Shown here: in pieces, positions 34,642-43,604 of the stretch
Position numbering within the stretch: position 1 is the first letter of the stretch
Layout: the number at the start of each line of letters is the position of its first letter
Assembly: GCF_017310645.1 (NCBI RefSeq)
Contig: NZ_JAFLRH010000041.1
Coordinates: forward strand, 22,379 to 86,378
Direction: 5' to 3'
DNA from: Paradesulfitobacterium ferrireducens
Lineage (GTDB): Bacteria > Bacillota > Desulfitobacteriia > Desulfitobacteriales > Desulfitobacteriaceae
DNA: 64,000 bases
Made by a program: the position numbers and the translations under genes
Notes under the pieces: generated by a model
Told to the model about the DNA's origin: nothing
Database searches by the model: none
What the model saw: the letters and a program-made list of their open reading frames with translations, nothing else

Positions 34642-35739
34642 CTACCTGCTTTCTTTCAATTGTAAAACTTGTTTCAACAACGTCAAGTCAACCAGACCTT
34701 TGGTATCAATATTACCCTGGACGAGCTTAAATTCCTGAGCCTTTTGCTCCATGTCTGCGAGGATTTGCGGGTCCAAGTCAGAGGTGATATGGGTGCGGGC
34801 CAAGGATTTTTGCACGACTTCCGGCGTCAGTTTCTTCTTCGTCAATTGGGTTAAATTTTGATTAATTAAAGCCGCTGCTTCCGCAGGATTTTCCTGAATG
34901 AAATTGATGGCATCGACATTCCCTTTCAGAATCTTCTTCACGACCTCTGGGTTTTGCTGCACAAATTTTTTGGTTGAAACAAGAACGGTACTGGGCAGAT
35001 TGCCTTGCCAGGGCATTTGGCCGGCATCGACAATCACTTTTGCCCCCACCAACGCCTCCATTTGCGAGGCCCATGGTTCGGAAACCACCGCCGCATCCAG
35101 CTGTTTCTGCTGGAACAGGGTCAGCATATCTGCCGGTGTCTGGGTAACCTGCTTCACTGTCCCACCCTGGTCTTGCATTTTAAGTCCGGCGGCTTGCATG
35201 AGAATGCGCAGGGAAATATCATGGGTGCACCCCCGGGCCGGCGTGGCTACCGTTTTGCCTTCCAGGTCTTTAATGCTTTCAATTCCGGAATCTTTTCTCG
35301 CCACCAACACATTCCCACCGGTCGCAACACCGGACAATACGACCACATCGCCGCCCTGGAGATACCGGCTTAGTACCGGTTCGGGCCCCGCATACCCGAT
35401 ATCAATTTGTCCTGTGGACAGAGCGTCCATGAACAGCGATCCATTGGGAAACACTTTCGTATCCAGTTTCACGCCGTTGCCGAGCTCAGTCTGGAAAAAA
35501 CCTTTCTCGAGGCCGACCAAAGCCGGGGCATGGGTAATGTTCGGAAAATATCCCAGTTTCACGATATCCGTCTCTTTTTGACCGCCGGCTGAACCGGCAG
35601 CGCCTGAGGCGCCGGCGCTGCCGCACCCTGCGAGCAGCAGCAGGATGCCGGCCATCAAAGCGCTTACAATCAGTTTGCTTTTGCGTCTCAATTTATAAAA
35701 TAGATTCCTTTTTCCACTCCGGTTTCGGTTAATTGTCAT
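34642..35739 (-). CDS. ABC transporter substrate-binding lipoprotein, sulfonate/taurine type
   Basis: 365 residues with a lipoprotein signal (MAGILLLLAGCG, lipobox LAGC near residue 38) and an NMT1/SsuA-type domain: KLGYFPNITHAPALVGLEKGFF, MDALSTGQIDIGYAGPEPVLSRYLQG, then VSEPWASQMEAL. The ATG at 35739 follows GGAGAGGAAGG. It is third in the transporter operon. Sulfonate or another organosulfur compound is inferred from family and from cysK next door; nitrate- or pyrimidine-precursor-binding relatives cannot be excluded. Confidence 0.88.
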   Translation of the reverse strand: MTINRNRSGKRNLFYKLRRKSKLIVSALMAGILLLLAGCGSAGASGAAGSAGGQKETDIVKLGYFPNITHAPALVGLEKGFFQTELGNGVKLDTKVFPNGSLFMDALSTGQIDIGYAGPEPVLSRYLQGGDVVVLSGVATGGNVLVARKDSGIESIKDLEGKTVATPARGCTHDISLRILMQAAGLKMQDQGGTVKQVTQTPADMLTLFQQKQLDAAVVSEPWASQMEALVGAKVIVDAGQMPWQGNLPSTVLVSTKKFVQQNPEVVKKILKGNVDAINFIQENPAEAAALINQNLTQLTKKKLTPEVVQKSLARTHITSDLDPQILADMEQKAQEFKLVQGNIDTKGLVDLTLLKQVLQLKESR

Positions 35740-35780
35740 ATTCCTTCCTCTCCTTATGAACAAGCTTTGGCTAATCCCCA

Positions 35781-36539
35781 CTACGCTTTGCTTAATCCCC
35801 ACTGTTTGAGGATAGTGTGTTCGATCCGGCGAAAGGCAATACTGTCCAGGGTGGTGCCGATCACCGCAATGATAACCATGATCGCCAAAATCAGGCTCAT
35901 GTTCCCGACATCCCTCCCAAACATGAGCATTTGGCCCAAGCCGCTGCCGCTCCCGATTAATTCCCCGGCCATCAGGCCGCGCCAGGCAAAGGCCCAGGAC
36001 AAGCGCATGCCTGTGATGAAATACGGAATCGCGGCCGGAAAGATCACTTTGGCAAACAGAGCAAGACCGGATGCCCCCATGGTCCGGGCAGCCCTCACCA
36101 ATACAGGGGGCACATTTCTAATGCCGGCCGCCGCATTGGTGGTCATGGTCCAGGTGCCCCCCAGTACCACCACGAAAATGATGGCCGGCTCACCCATGCC
36201 GAACCACAGTAAGGCGAGAGGCAGCCAGACAATACTCGGCACACTTTGCAAAGCGATGACGAGCATGCCCAGCGTCTCATCCATAATCCGGGAGCGGGCA
36301 ATCAGTACCCCAAGTACGGTGCCGATCAGAACGGCCAGAAAATATCCGGCCAGTAAGCGCTGAAAACTGGCTGCCAAGGCGATGATGAAGGTACCATCCC
36401 CAAATCCGGCGACTAAGGTCTTGACCACGGTCAAAGGAGAAGGAAACATATATGGCGGCCAGATGCCGAGTCTAAATATTGCTTCCCAAATCCCGATCAG
36501 TATGCCAAGGAAGACGACCCGGCGTAAAGTTGTAATCAT
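35781..36539 (-). CDS. ABC transporter permease, SsuC/TauC type
   Basis: 252 residues with about six membrane segments and the BPD permease loop (FAWRGLMAGELIGSGSGLGQML). ATG 36539 is chosen because GGAGGAGG lies seven bases upstream. Its start overlaps the end of the ATPase gene by 68 bases. It works with the flanking ATPase and binding protein. Confidence 0.9.
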   Translation of the reverse strand: MITTLRRVVFLGILIGIWEAIFRLGIWPPYMFPSPLTVVKTLVAGFGDGTFIIALAASFQRLLAGYFLAVLIGTVLGVLIARSRIMDETLGMLVIALQSVPSIVWLPLALLWFGMGEPAIIFVVVLGGTWTMTTNAAAGIRNVPPVLVRAARTMGASGLALFAKVIFPAAIPYFITGMRLSWAFAWRGLMAGELIGSGSGLGQMLMFGRDVGNMSLILAIMVIIAVIGTTLDSIAFRRIEHTILKQWGLSKA

Positions 36540-37311
36540 TGTCAACCTCCTCCCGCATTACTTTTTCGATTTCCTCCCGCAGTTCATCGAGAATGGCCCT
36601 CTCAATCAGAACTAAGTTCTGATCCCCTTCCGATCTGGGCCTGGAGTATGGCACGGTAAACTCTTTTTTAATGAAGCCCGGCCTGGTTCCGAAGACTAAA
36701 ATCCTGTTCGACAATTGGACCGCTTCCCGAATATTATGCGTGACAAACAAAATGGTCTTGCGGGTTTTCTGCCATATTTCCTGCAGCTCCGCATGGAGCA
36801 GGATTTTCGTCTGTTCGTCCAAAGCCCCGAAGGGTTCATCCATCAATAAGTATTTCGGATCCATCACCAAGGCCCGGGCAATGGCCACCCGCTGGCGCAT
36901 GCCCCCGGACAATTCATGCGGATAGGCGTGGGTGAAACGCGATAAATGAACCATTTTCAGATATTCATGGGCTTTTTCCTTCGCTTCCCGTCTCTCAATT
37001 CCTTTCAGCTTGAGTCCAAACATCACGTTATCCAAAACGGACAGCCATGGAAACAAAGCAGATTCCTGAAAGACCATCACCCGGTCGCTTCCCGGTCCCT
37101 GCACCGTGCAGCCGTCAATTAATACCTCGCCTGATGTTGCTTGATCCAAGCCGGCGATGATATTTAAGAGAGTGGATTTGCCGCATCCTGACGGACCAAC
37201 CAGGGATACAAAATCACCGTCCGTTATTTCCAGGTTAATCCCGGCTAACGCCTCAACCCGGTGGTTATTTTGCCCAAATTGTTTGTTCATTGATTTTACG
37301 GTAATGGACAT
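36472..37311 (-). CDS. ABC transporter ATPase, SsuB/TauB type
   Basis: 279 residues with Walker A (GPSGCGKST), Q-loop (VFQESALFPW), signature LSGGMRQR, Walker B (LLMDEPFGALD) and the switch His (THNIREAV). The C-terminal extension ends DRDLGSNI. I start it at ATG 37311 behind AAGGAGAAG. It is the first gene of the operon, 50 bases after the predicted promoter start. Confidence 0.92.
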   Translation of the reverse strand: MSITVKSMNKQFGQNNHRVEALAGINLEITDGDFVSLVGPSGCGKSTLLNIIAGLDQATSGEVLIDGCTVQGPGSDRVMVFQESALFPWLSVLDNVMFGLKLKGIERREAKEKAHEYLKMVHLSRFTHAYPHELSGGMRQRVAIARALVMDPKYLLMDEPFGALDEQTKILLHAELQEIWQKTRKTILFVTHNIREAVQLSNRILVFGTRPGFIKKEFTVPYSRPRSEGDQNLVLIERAILDELREEIEKVMREEVDNDYNFTPGRLPWHTDRDLGSNI

Positions 37312-37331
37312 AACTCTTCTCCTTATTTCCA

Positions 37332-37430
37332 AGTATTCCAATCGGTTTTTATATGTTTTGTTGGAAGTATTGTATCAAACAATAATAAAGTTCGTCAATA
37401 AAAAATTACCTAAATCCCTACTGGAATACT
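37332..37430 (-). promoter_or_regulatory. Sulfur-operon promoter flanked by inverted TGGAATACT sites
   Basis: On the minus strand TTGACG (37393-37398), an 18-base spacer and TACAAT (37369-37374). The 9-mer TGGAATACT at 37422-37430 and its exact complement AGTATTCCA at 37332-37340 lie upstream and downstream of the promoter, about 90 bases apart. They could be paired operators of a sulfur regulator such as CymR, but I cannot confirm this. Confidence 0.55.
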
Positions 37431-37500
37431 AGGTAATAGCATTGAGCTTAGATTTAAGATCGGCAATCCTTGATACCCTAACGCGATCTATGATACCTAA

Positions 37501-37543
37501 AAAGAAAAGTTCCCTCAAACCTTTAATCTGAGGGAACACAAAA
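37501..37543 (-). terminator. Terminator of the phosphodiesterase gene
   Basis: On the minus strand GTTCCCTCA pairs with TGAGGGAAC, followed by TTTTCTTTTT. Confidence 0.85.
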
Positions 37544-37545
37544 CT

Positions 37546-39027
37546 CTAAGTCTGCACCCGAAAATGCCTCATCACCAGCCCATACAGATCAATAATCCGG
37601 GGATTGTCTAAATCATCCTCGGTGCCGCTCACAATCATAGGAACGACTGAGTCTTCCTCTTCCAGGGAACCATGGCTGCCTCCGCCGGGATGAATGGGCG
37701 CTCCTTCGCCGAAGTATTCATATCCGGACAAGGCTGAGACCACTACGCGGCTGGCGCGTCTCGCTTCCAGTGCCGAGATCAGGCGGGCGAGAGCGTCCGG
37801 GTATTTGCCATATTCAAGCTTACCCTCGGCACTGACTTTGGCATCAATCACGGACAGATCCCCGCTGAAATTCCAACTCTGCCCAAAACTGTCCCGGTAC
37901 GGGCCGCGGCGGGAAAAAATAAGTTTCCTTTCCGTTCCTCCCTCAACCACTACATACCTGTTTTTCCGGTCCCGCCAGGCTACCTGGGCATTGCGGTAAT
38001 CGCGGGCCAAAATCCCGGCCACTTCCGGGAGCAGCTGTTTGGGGCGCTGCAGCAGGTAGATGAAAGCCATGCGCTCATTGGGGCAGATGGCGATTTCGTG
38101 GTCTCCGGGCTCCTTGTCCGTGATCTTGAGGCGCTTGAACATGCGCAAGGTGCGGTCCAGGTCAATCTGGTATTCGTTGTCGAGGCCGACTGTCGTCTGG
38201 GAATGATCTCCGGTGACAATAATGACATTATCCTCCAAGGCCTGTTCCCAGGAGCCCAGGGCATCCAGGACCAGGCCTATCTGCTGATCCACACGTTCAA
38301 GGGAGGGACCGCTGCGCAGGGGCCCGTATTGGTGCGAGTATTTATCATTGTCAGGCAAGTACACCACTAGGAAATCCGGCTGTTTACCCTCCCGGATAAT
38401 TTGGGCGGCAATCCTGCCGGAGAAAACATCATTAATCCCAAAACGGTGGAAAATCCCTTTCGGAAAAGAAAAAGGCCCGCCCTTAAGCGGAGGATGGATC
38501 AACTCCCCTAAGACGAGTAATTTGGGGCCGAACACTTTTTCCTTGTACAGGCGCAAGCGGGTGGCCCAGGCTATTAAGTTAGGTACTTTAGCCTGGTAGA
38601 GTTCCGAGGCCCGGTGAATGAAAAAGTTAATGTTTCCGGTCACGAAACCGTTATCCTCAAGCCTTTCATGAACCGTGGGAGTCTCCCGGTTTAGGTGTTC
38701 CTGATTCAGCCGCTGCAGCAAATTGCGCACGACTTTTTCCGGTCCCTGCTTGAGCACACTTTGCCAAGTAGCACCGTAATCCATCATTCTCCCGGTTTCC
38801 TCGTTGTACCAGATAAAGCCGGGGACAAGGTGGCTATCCGGCCATTTTCCGGTCATGATGGAACTGGTAGCCACCGGAGTCATGGTCGGAAACGAAGAAA
38901 CCACGCGTTCTGTGTAGTGGCCATGCTCCGCCAGAAATTTAAGGGCCGGTGTATTCCCTTCGGAAAGCATCCGCCCTAAAACGACAGGGTGAAGGGAATC
39001 GACAATAAAGAGAATCATCTTTTTCAT
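37546..39027 (-). CDS. Alkaline phosphatase superfamily / type I phosphodiesterase
   Basis: 493 residues. The N-terminal metal-binding ILFIVDSLHP and the nucleophile region SFPTMTPVATSSIMTGKWPDSH mark the nucleotide-pyrophosphatase/phosphodiesterase group. Later metal ligands are VYLPDNDKYSHQYG and VTGDHSQTTVG; a C-terminal GGSHGSLEEED motif completes the site. There is no signal peptide, so it is cytoplasmic. The substrate is unknown. ATG 39027 follows AAGGGG. It has its own terminator and appears monocistronic. Confidence 0.85.
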   Translation of the reverse strand: MKKMILFIVDSLHPVVLGRMLSEGNTPALKFLAEHGHYTERVVSSFPTMTPVATSSIMTGKWPDSHLVPGFIWYNEETGRMMDYGATWQSVLKQGPEKVVRNLLQRLNQEHLNRETPTVHERLEDNGFVTGNINFFIHRASELYQAKVPNLIAWATRLRLYKEKVFGPKLLVLGELIHPPLKGGPFSFPKGIFHRFGINDVFSGRIAAQIIREGKQPDFLVVYLPDNDKYSHQYGPLRSGPSLERVDQQIGLVLDALGSWEQALEDNVIIVTGDHSQTTVGLDNEYQIDLDRTLRMFKRLKITDKEPGDHEIAICPNERMAFIYLLQRPKQLLPEVAGILARDYRNAQVAWRDRKNRYVVVEGGTERKLIFSRRGPYRDSFGQSWNFSGDLSVIDAKVSAEGKLEYGKYPDALARLISALEARRASRVVVSALSGYEYFGEGAPIHPGGGSHGSLEEEDSVVPMIVSGTEDDLDNPRIIDLYGLVMRHFRVQT

Positions 39028-39149
39028 CGCTTCGACCCCTTCCCGGAAAGATACTTGCGCAAGCATTATACCAAATCTTTCCGAGATTTGCATCTCGTTA
39101 ACTTTATCTTCTTTTTGTAAAGAATATGCCTTCGTTTAGCAACTAGTTG

Positions 39150-39743
39150 TCAGCTTTGAGCTTTTGAGGTGCGGCTGCCCGGCTTGATCCACGGAATACC
39201 CTGTTGGCAGAGGGGGCAGTCAGCGGGCTCATAGGACGCAATCTCTAACCGGAGCAGGCTGGTTAAGGGAACGCCAAAATCCACTTTTCCTCCGCTGCGG
39301 TCAACCAATACCCCTACTCCCAGCGGCACCGCTCCCGCTTCCTGCACCACGGCCAGAACTTCCTTGACTGAGCCGCCGGTCGTGATCACATCTTCCACGA
39401 CCAGCACTTTTTCCCCCGGAGCCAGTTGGAACGAACGCCTTAATCGCATGACCCCGTTTTCCCGCTCCGTGAACAGGCTTCTTACCCCCAGAGCTTTTCC
39501 GACCTCATGGGCAACTAAAACCCCGCCCATTGCCGGTCCGATTACTGTCTCAATCCCCTTTCCCTGCCAGGAGCGGGCCAGGTGCTCACCGAGTTCTGCC
39601 GCCAGGTGCGGGTACTGCAGCACTTGCGCACACTGCATATACTCTGCGCTGTGCCTGCCTGAGGTAAGGAGAAAGTGCCCTTCGAGGAGGGCGCCGCTCT
39701 CTCTGAAGATTTGGAGCATCCGTTCGTTATTATCCTGATCCAT
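39150..39743 (-). CDS. pyrE: Orotate phosphoribosyltransferase
   Basis: 197 residues with the PRPP-binding motif VLVVEDVITTGGS near residue 113 and the substrate stretch FLLTSGRHSAEYMQ. It makes orotidine 5'-phosphate from orotate. It is last in the pyr operon. The C-terminal CPLCQQGIPWIKPGSR tail carries a Cys pair seen in the shorter Clostridial-type PyrE. No terminator was seen directly after it. Confidence 0.94.
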   Translation of the reverse strand: MDQDNNERMLQIFRESGALLEGHFLLTSGRHSAEYMQCAQVLQYPHLAAELGEHLARSWQGKGIETVIGPAMGGVLVAHEVGKALGVRSLFTERENGVMRLRRSFQLAPGEKVLVVEDVITTGGSVKEVLAVVQEAGAVPLGVGVLVDRSGGKVDFGVPLTSLLRLEIASYEPADCPLCQQGIPWIKPGSRTSKAQS

Positions 39744-39831
39744 AGTCTTGCCATCCCCTTCTTCGGTTTTATGAATGCCAGCATACTTTAACCATTCGGT
39801 TTGCTGCTTATATCTTGTTGCATTTCATAAC

Positions 39832-40542
39832 TTATTCTTCCCATAACCTATCCAATGCTGCACGGGGATTAGCCGCCCGGGTGACCGGCCTTCCCACCAC
39901 CAGATAGGAACTTCCGGCAGCGATGGCTGCCCTGGGCGTCACAATCCGGGCCTGGTCATCCGTTGTGCTCCAGGCCGGGCGGATACCGGGTGTGACTAAG
40001 AGGAAATCTTGTCCGCACTCCTGTCTCAGCACCGGCGCTTCTTGAGCTGAGGCTACCACTCCGTCCAACCCTGCCCGTTTGGCCAGTAAGGCCAGGCGCA
40101 CGACATGATCCTCGAGCTCCCCCCCGACTCCCAGGTCCTGCGCCAATTCATTCGCCGTCATGCTGGTGAGCACCGTCACTCCAATCAGTTGGGGCACAAA
40201 GCCGGTCTTAACTCCGGCCTCGCGGGCATTTTCCGCTGCGCGGGCCATCATCTCATACCCCCCGCTGCAGTGCACATTGAGCATGTCCACCCCTGTTCCG
40301 GCTAAGGCCTTCACCGTGCGGGCCACCGTATTGGGGATATCGTGGAGTTTTAGGTCCAAAAAGATCTTAAGACCCAGATCTTTCAAATCCTGAATGATGC
40401 CCAGACCGGCACAGGCGTAGAGTTCAAGTCCGACCTTAACCCAGCAGCCGCTCCCGCTAAGCTCCCGGGCCAAGGACAAAGCCTGTTCCCGGCCTTCAAC
40501 ATCCAAAGCTACGATCACTTTACGATTCAGTTCCTCAGCCAC
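39832..40542 (-). CDS. pyrF: Orotidine 5'-phosphate decarboxylase
   Basis: 236 residues. The catalytic KIFLDLKLHDIPNTV motif (D-x-K-x-x-D) is intact, and the phosphate-binding end VTPGIR and VVGRPVTRA are present. It converts OMP to UMP. GTG 40542 is chosen because AAAGGGG lies just upstream. The longer TTG start at 40560 sits on that ribosome site. Confidence 0.95.
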   Translation of the reverse strand: MAEELNRKVIVALDVEGREQALSLARELSGSGCWVKVGLELYACAGLGIIQDLKDLGLKIFLDLKLHDIPNTVARTVKALAGTGVDMLNVHCSGGYEMMARAAENAREAGVKTGFVPQLIGVTVLTSMTANELAQDLGVGGELEDHVVRLALLAKRAGLDGVVASAQEAPVLRQECGQDFLLVTPGIRPAWSTTDDQARIVTPRAAIAAGSSYLVVGRPVTRAANPRAALDRLWEE

Positions 40543-40562
40543 CGAGTTTTCCCCTTTCAACC

Positions 40563-41483
40563 CTAATCCCTTCGATGCGCCAGCTCCACCAGTTCGCTGA
40601 CCGCTTTGAATCCATGGCGTTCGCAGTAATCCCTGATCCCGTCCACGATCTCCAAGGGAGCCTGCGGATTAACAAAATTTCCGGTGCCGATGCTGACTGC
40701 GCTGGCTCCAGCCAGGATAAACTCGAGCGCATCCTGCCAGGTGCTTATGCCGCCCATCCCGATGATGGGCAGGTTTACAGCCTCTGCCACCTGCCAGACC
40801 ATGCGCACGGCCACCGGGCGCACGGCCGGGCCGGACAGCCCGCCAAACGTATTGGCTAATACCGGACGTCTCTTTTCGATGTCAATGCTCATGCCGAGCA
40901 GGGTATTGATCAGGGATACCACATCCGCTCCCCCGGCGGCTACAGCCCTGGCCATCTCGCCGATGTTCGTAACATTGGGAGAAAGCTTGGCAATGACCGG
41001 GAGATCGGTTTCCTTTTTTACCGCCGCCAGGACTTCTTCCGCGCTTTTGGGGTCAGTCCCGAAATACATCCCCCCATGCCGGACATTCGGGCAGGAGATA
41101 TTGACTTCCAAAGCGGCCAGCCCTGAGTCAGAACGCAGGGCCTGGGCCATTTCCGCATACTCTTCCAGAGCAAAGCCGGAGATATTGGCAATGACTGCCG
41201 TAGGCAGCCGGCGCAGGCGCGGCAAGTACGACTCAATAAATTCATCAAGGCCGGGGTTCTCTAACCCTACCGCATTTAAAAGTCCTGCCGGAGTCTCGGC
41301 CAGGCGCGGCACCGGATTGCCCAAGCGCGGCTGAAGGGTAATGCCTTTGACCGTAATCCCACCCAAAGCTTCCACGGGGCAATAAGGGGCATATTCCTCG
41401 CCGAAGCCGTAAGTGCCGGAAGCCGTCAGAACAGGGTTGCGCAAACTTATGCCTGCCAGAGTTACCTGAAGATCAATCCCCAT
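40563..41483 (-). CDS. pyrD: Dihydroorotate dehydrogenase B, catalytic subunit
   Basis: 306 residues of class 1B: NPVLTASGTYGFGEEY, the active Cys region VNISCPNVRHGGMYFG and the FMN site GMGGISTWQDALEFILAGAS. It pairs with PyrK, which passes electrons to NAD. The ATG at 41483 follows AGGAGGT and overlaps the pyrK end by 11 bases, indicating coupled translation. Confidence 0.95.
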   Translation of the reverse strand: MGIDLQVTLAGISLRNPVLTASGTYGFGEEYAPYCPVEALGGITVKGITLQPRLGNPVPRLAETPAGLLNAVGLENPGLDEFIESYLPRLRRLPTAVIANISGFALEEYAEMAQALRSDSGLAALEVNISCPNVRHGGMYFGTDPKSAEEVLAAVKKETDLPVIAKLSPNVTNIGEMARAVAAGGADVVSLINTLLGMSIDIEKRRPVLANTFGGLSGPAVRPVAVRMVWQVAEAVNLPIIGMGGISTWQDALEFILAGASAVSIGTGNFVNPQAPLEIVDGIRDYCERHGFKAVSELVELAHRRD

Positions 41484-42297
41484 CCCACACGACCTCCTCT
41501 CCCCGGAAAACCGGGCCATCCTTGCATACTTTGGCCCGGCGCACCGAGCCTTCCTGATCGCGGACCGTAGTCACACAGCCTAAGCAGGCTCCAACCGCAC
41601 AGCCCATCCGTTCTTCTAAAGAGACTTCTAAAGGCAGGCCTGCTGCCGCACACTGAGCCGCAACGGCTTTGAGCATTCCGTTCGGGCCGCAAGCCGCTGC
41701 GGTCACGGTCAAACCCGGTTTCTGGAAATTATCTTCTTTCAATTTGCTTAGATGTTGCGCCAGCACTTCCGTAATCAGTCCCAGATGCCCAAGACTGCCG
41801 TCCATGGTCGCAGGCTGAACTTCCACTCCGAGCTCCTGCCACGATTCAAGCCCGGCAGCCGCCAGAAAAGCAGCATTTTCCCCGCCCCAGAACAGCCTGA
41901 CCTTAACGCCGCGCTCACGGGCGGCGGCAGCCAAAGCGTAGAGAGGAAAAGACCCGATTCCCCCGGCCACCAGCCACAACTCTCCTGCAGCCGGTATCCT
42001 GAACCCTCTTCCCACAGGGCCAAGGACACTGAGACGGGAGCCTGGCATGCTCTCCGTCAGCAAAGCAGTGCCCCGTCCCTGAACCCGATAAAGCACCGTT
42101 ATCTCCTGCTCCTCAGGGGAAATCCGGGCGATACTCAGAGGGCGTCTCAGTAAAGGATCATAGGATTTGGAAACCTGCACATGCACAAACTGCCCCGGCT
42201 GAGCTTCCTGCGCTATTGCGCCTTTGAGCACGAGATGATACAGGTGTTCCCCCAGAGGCTCATTTTTCTTAACCTTCATTTCTTCAAGCACAGGCAT
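41473..42297 (-). CDS. pyrK: Dihydroorotate dehydrogenase B, electron-transfer subunit
   Basis: 274 residues with an FAD-binding ferredoxin-reductase fold (DPLLRRPLSIARIS, then GRGTALLTES), an NAD site (WLVAGGIGSFPLYALA) and the 2Fe-2S loop MGCAVGACLGCVTTV with a last Cys in AKVCKDGPVF. It transfers electrons from PyrD to NAD. The start is uncertain: ATG 42297 directly touches AGGAGG, and GTG 42291 is better spaced. Confidence 0.93.
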   Translation of the reverse strand: MPVLEEMKVKKNEPLGEHLYHLVLKGAIAQEAQPGQFVHVQVSKSYDPLLRRPLSIARISPEEQEITVLYRVQGRGTALLTESMPGSRLSVLGPVGRGFRIPAAGELWLVAGGIGSFPLYALAAAARERGVKVRLFWGGENAAFLAAAGLESWQELGVEVQPATMDGSLGHLGLITEVLAQHLSKLKEDNFQKPGLTVTAAACGPNGMLKAVAAQCAAAGLPLEVSLEERMGCAVGACLGCVTTVRDQEGSVRRAKVCKDGPVFRGEEVVWDGD

Positions 42298-42305
42298 CCC
42301 TCCTA

Positions 42306-43604
42306 TTATCTTGAAAATACGAGCTTGCCTTCCACCCAGGTCATGACCGCAAATCCCTGAAGTTCCTGTCCCAAGAAGGGGGTGTTCTGCGCTTTGGAGC
42401 GCAGGTCTTCCGCTTTAATCATTTCTTTGAGCTCCGGGTCAAAAAGTACCATGTCCGCCGCTTGGCCCGGCTGCAGCGAACCCCCCGGCAAGCCGAAGCG
42501 GTGCGCCGGCAGCGTGCTCCAGGCTTCAATCATGCGCTCGGGTGTAAGCTTTCCGGGCTTAACCAGGTGCTGCCAGACGGCCGCTAAGGCCGTTTCAAGA
42601 CCGGTGATACCAAACGGGGCTTCGGCAAAGGGGCGCGCTTTTTCCTCCCAGGTATGGGGGGCGTGGTCCGTAGCAAGCATGTCAATCGTCCCATCAGCCA
42701 AACCCTCGATTAAGGCCTCCCTGTCCGCGCGGGAACGCAAGGGCGGATTAACCTTCAGCGAGGTGTTGGTCAGGGTAATCTCTTCGTCCGTAAAGATCAG
42801 GTGGTGCGGGTTTACTTCAGCACTCACATCCACCCCCCGGGTTTTCGCCTCCCGGATCATATCCACTCCTTCACGGGTCGAAACATGGGCCACATGAAGC
42901 CTGCCCCCCGTTTCCGCAGCCAGGAGCAGATCGCGCGCCAGCATCACGGTCTCTGCGGTTGAAGGAATTCCTCTAAGCCCCAAGCGGGCTGAAGCTTCGC
43001 CTTTGTGCATAAACCCTTTATTTTGGAGATTGGAGTCTTCACAGTGACTGATGATCAGGCGCTTGGTAAGCTTCACATATTCCAAGGCCAGGCGCATGAG
43101 TTCGGCATTCTGGATGCCCTTGCCGTCATCGGAAAAGGCAGCCGCTCCTCCTTCCGCCAGCTCGACCATTTCGACCAGTTCTTCCCCTTTCATCCCTTTG
43201 CTGACCGCTCCCACCGGATACACCCGGGCCAGTCCTGCCCTTTGCCCCTGATTGAGCACAAACTCCACCAGGGCCCGTTGGTCAATCACCGGGGAGGTGT
43301 TGGCCATCGCCAAAATCGAAGTAAAGCCTCCGCGAACCGCCGCCCGCGAACCGCTTAAAATGTCTTCTTTATCCTCCTGCCCAGGCTCGCGCAGATGTGT
43401 GTGTACGTCGATCAGGCCCGGGAAAAGGTACCTGCCTTTGCCTTCGACCGTCTTAACCTCTTCCCCGCTGGACTTGGCTGCGACCTCTTCTTCAGTATAC
43501 GATAGAGCGATCTCCAGAATTTTCCCGTCTGCTACCAGCACATCGCGCACTCCTGCCAGTTCCTGCCTTGGGTCTATTATATGCACATTTTTAAGCCACC
43601 ACAT
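42306..43604 (-). CDS. pyrC: Dihydroorotase
   Basis: 432 residues of the amidohydrolase family: zinc ligands in FPGLIDVHTHLREPGQ, the HCEDSNLQ, HVAHVSTREGVD and LATDHAPHTWEEK motifs. It closes carbamoyl aspartate to dihydroorotate. It overlaps the end of pyrB by 14 bases. Confidence 0.95.
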   Translation of the reverse strand: MWWLKNVHIIDPRQELAGVRDVLVADGKILEIALSYTEEEVAAKSSGEEVKTVEGKGRYLFPGLIDVHTHLREPGQEDKEDILSGSRAAVRGGFTSILAMANTSPVIDQRALVEFVLNQGQRAGLARVYPVGAVSKGMKGEELVEMVELAEGGAAAFSDDGKGIQNAELMRLALEYVKLTKRLIISHCEDSNLQNKGFMHKGEASARLGLRGIPSTAETVMLARDLLLAAETGGRLHVAHVSTREGVDMIREAKTRGVDVSAEVNPHHLIFTDEEITLTNTSLKVNPPLRSRADREALIEGLADGTIDMLATDHAPHTWEEKARPFAEAPFGITGLETALAAVWQHLVKPGKLTPERMIEAWSTLPAHRFGLPGGSLQPGQAADMVLFDPELKEMIKAEDLRSKAQNTPFLGQELQGFAVMTWVEGKLVFSR

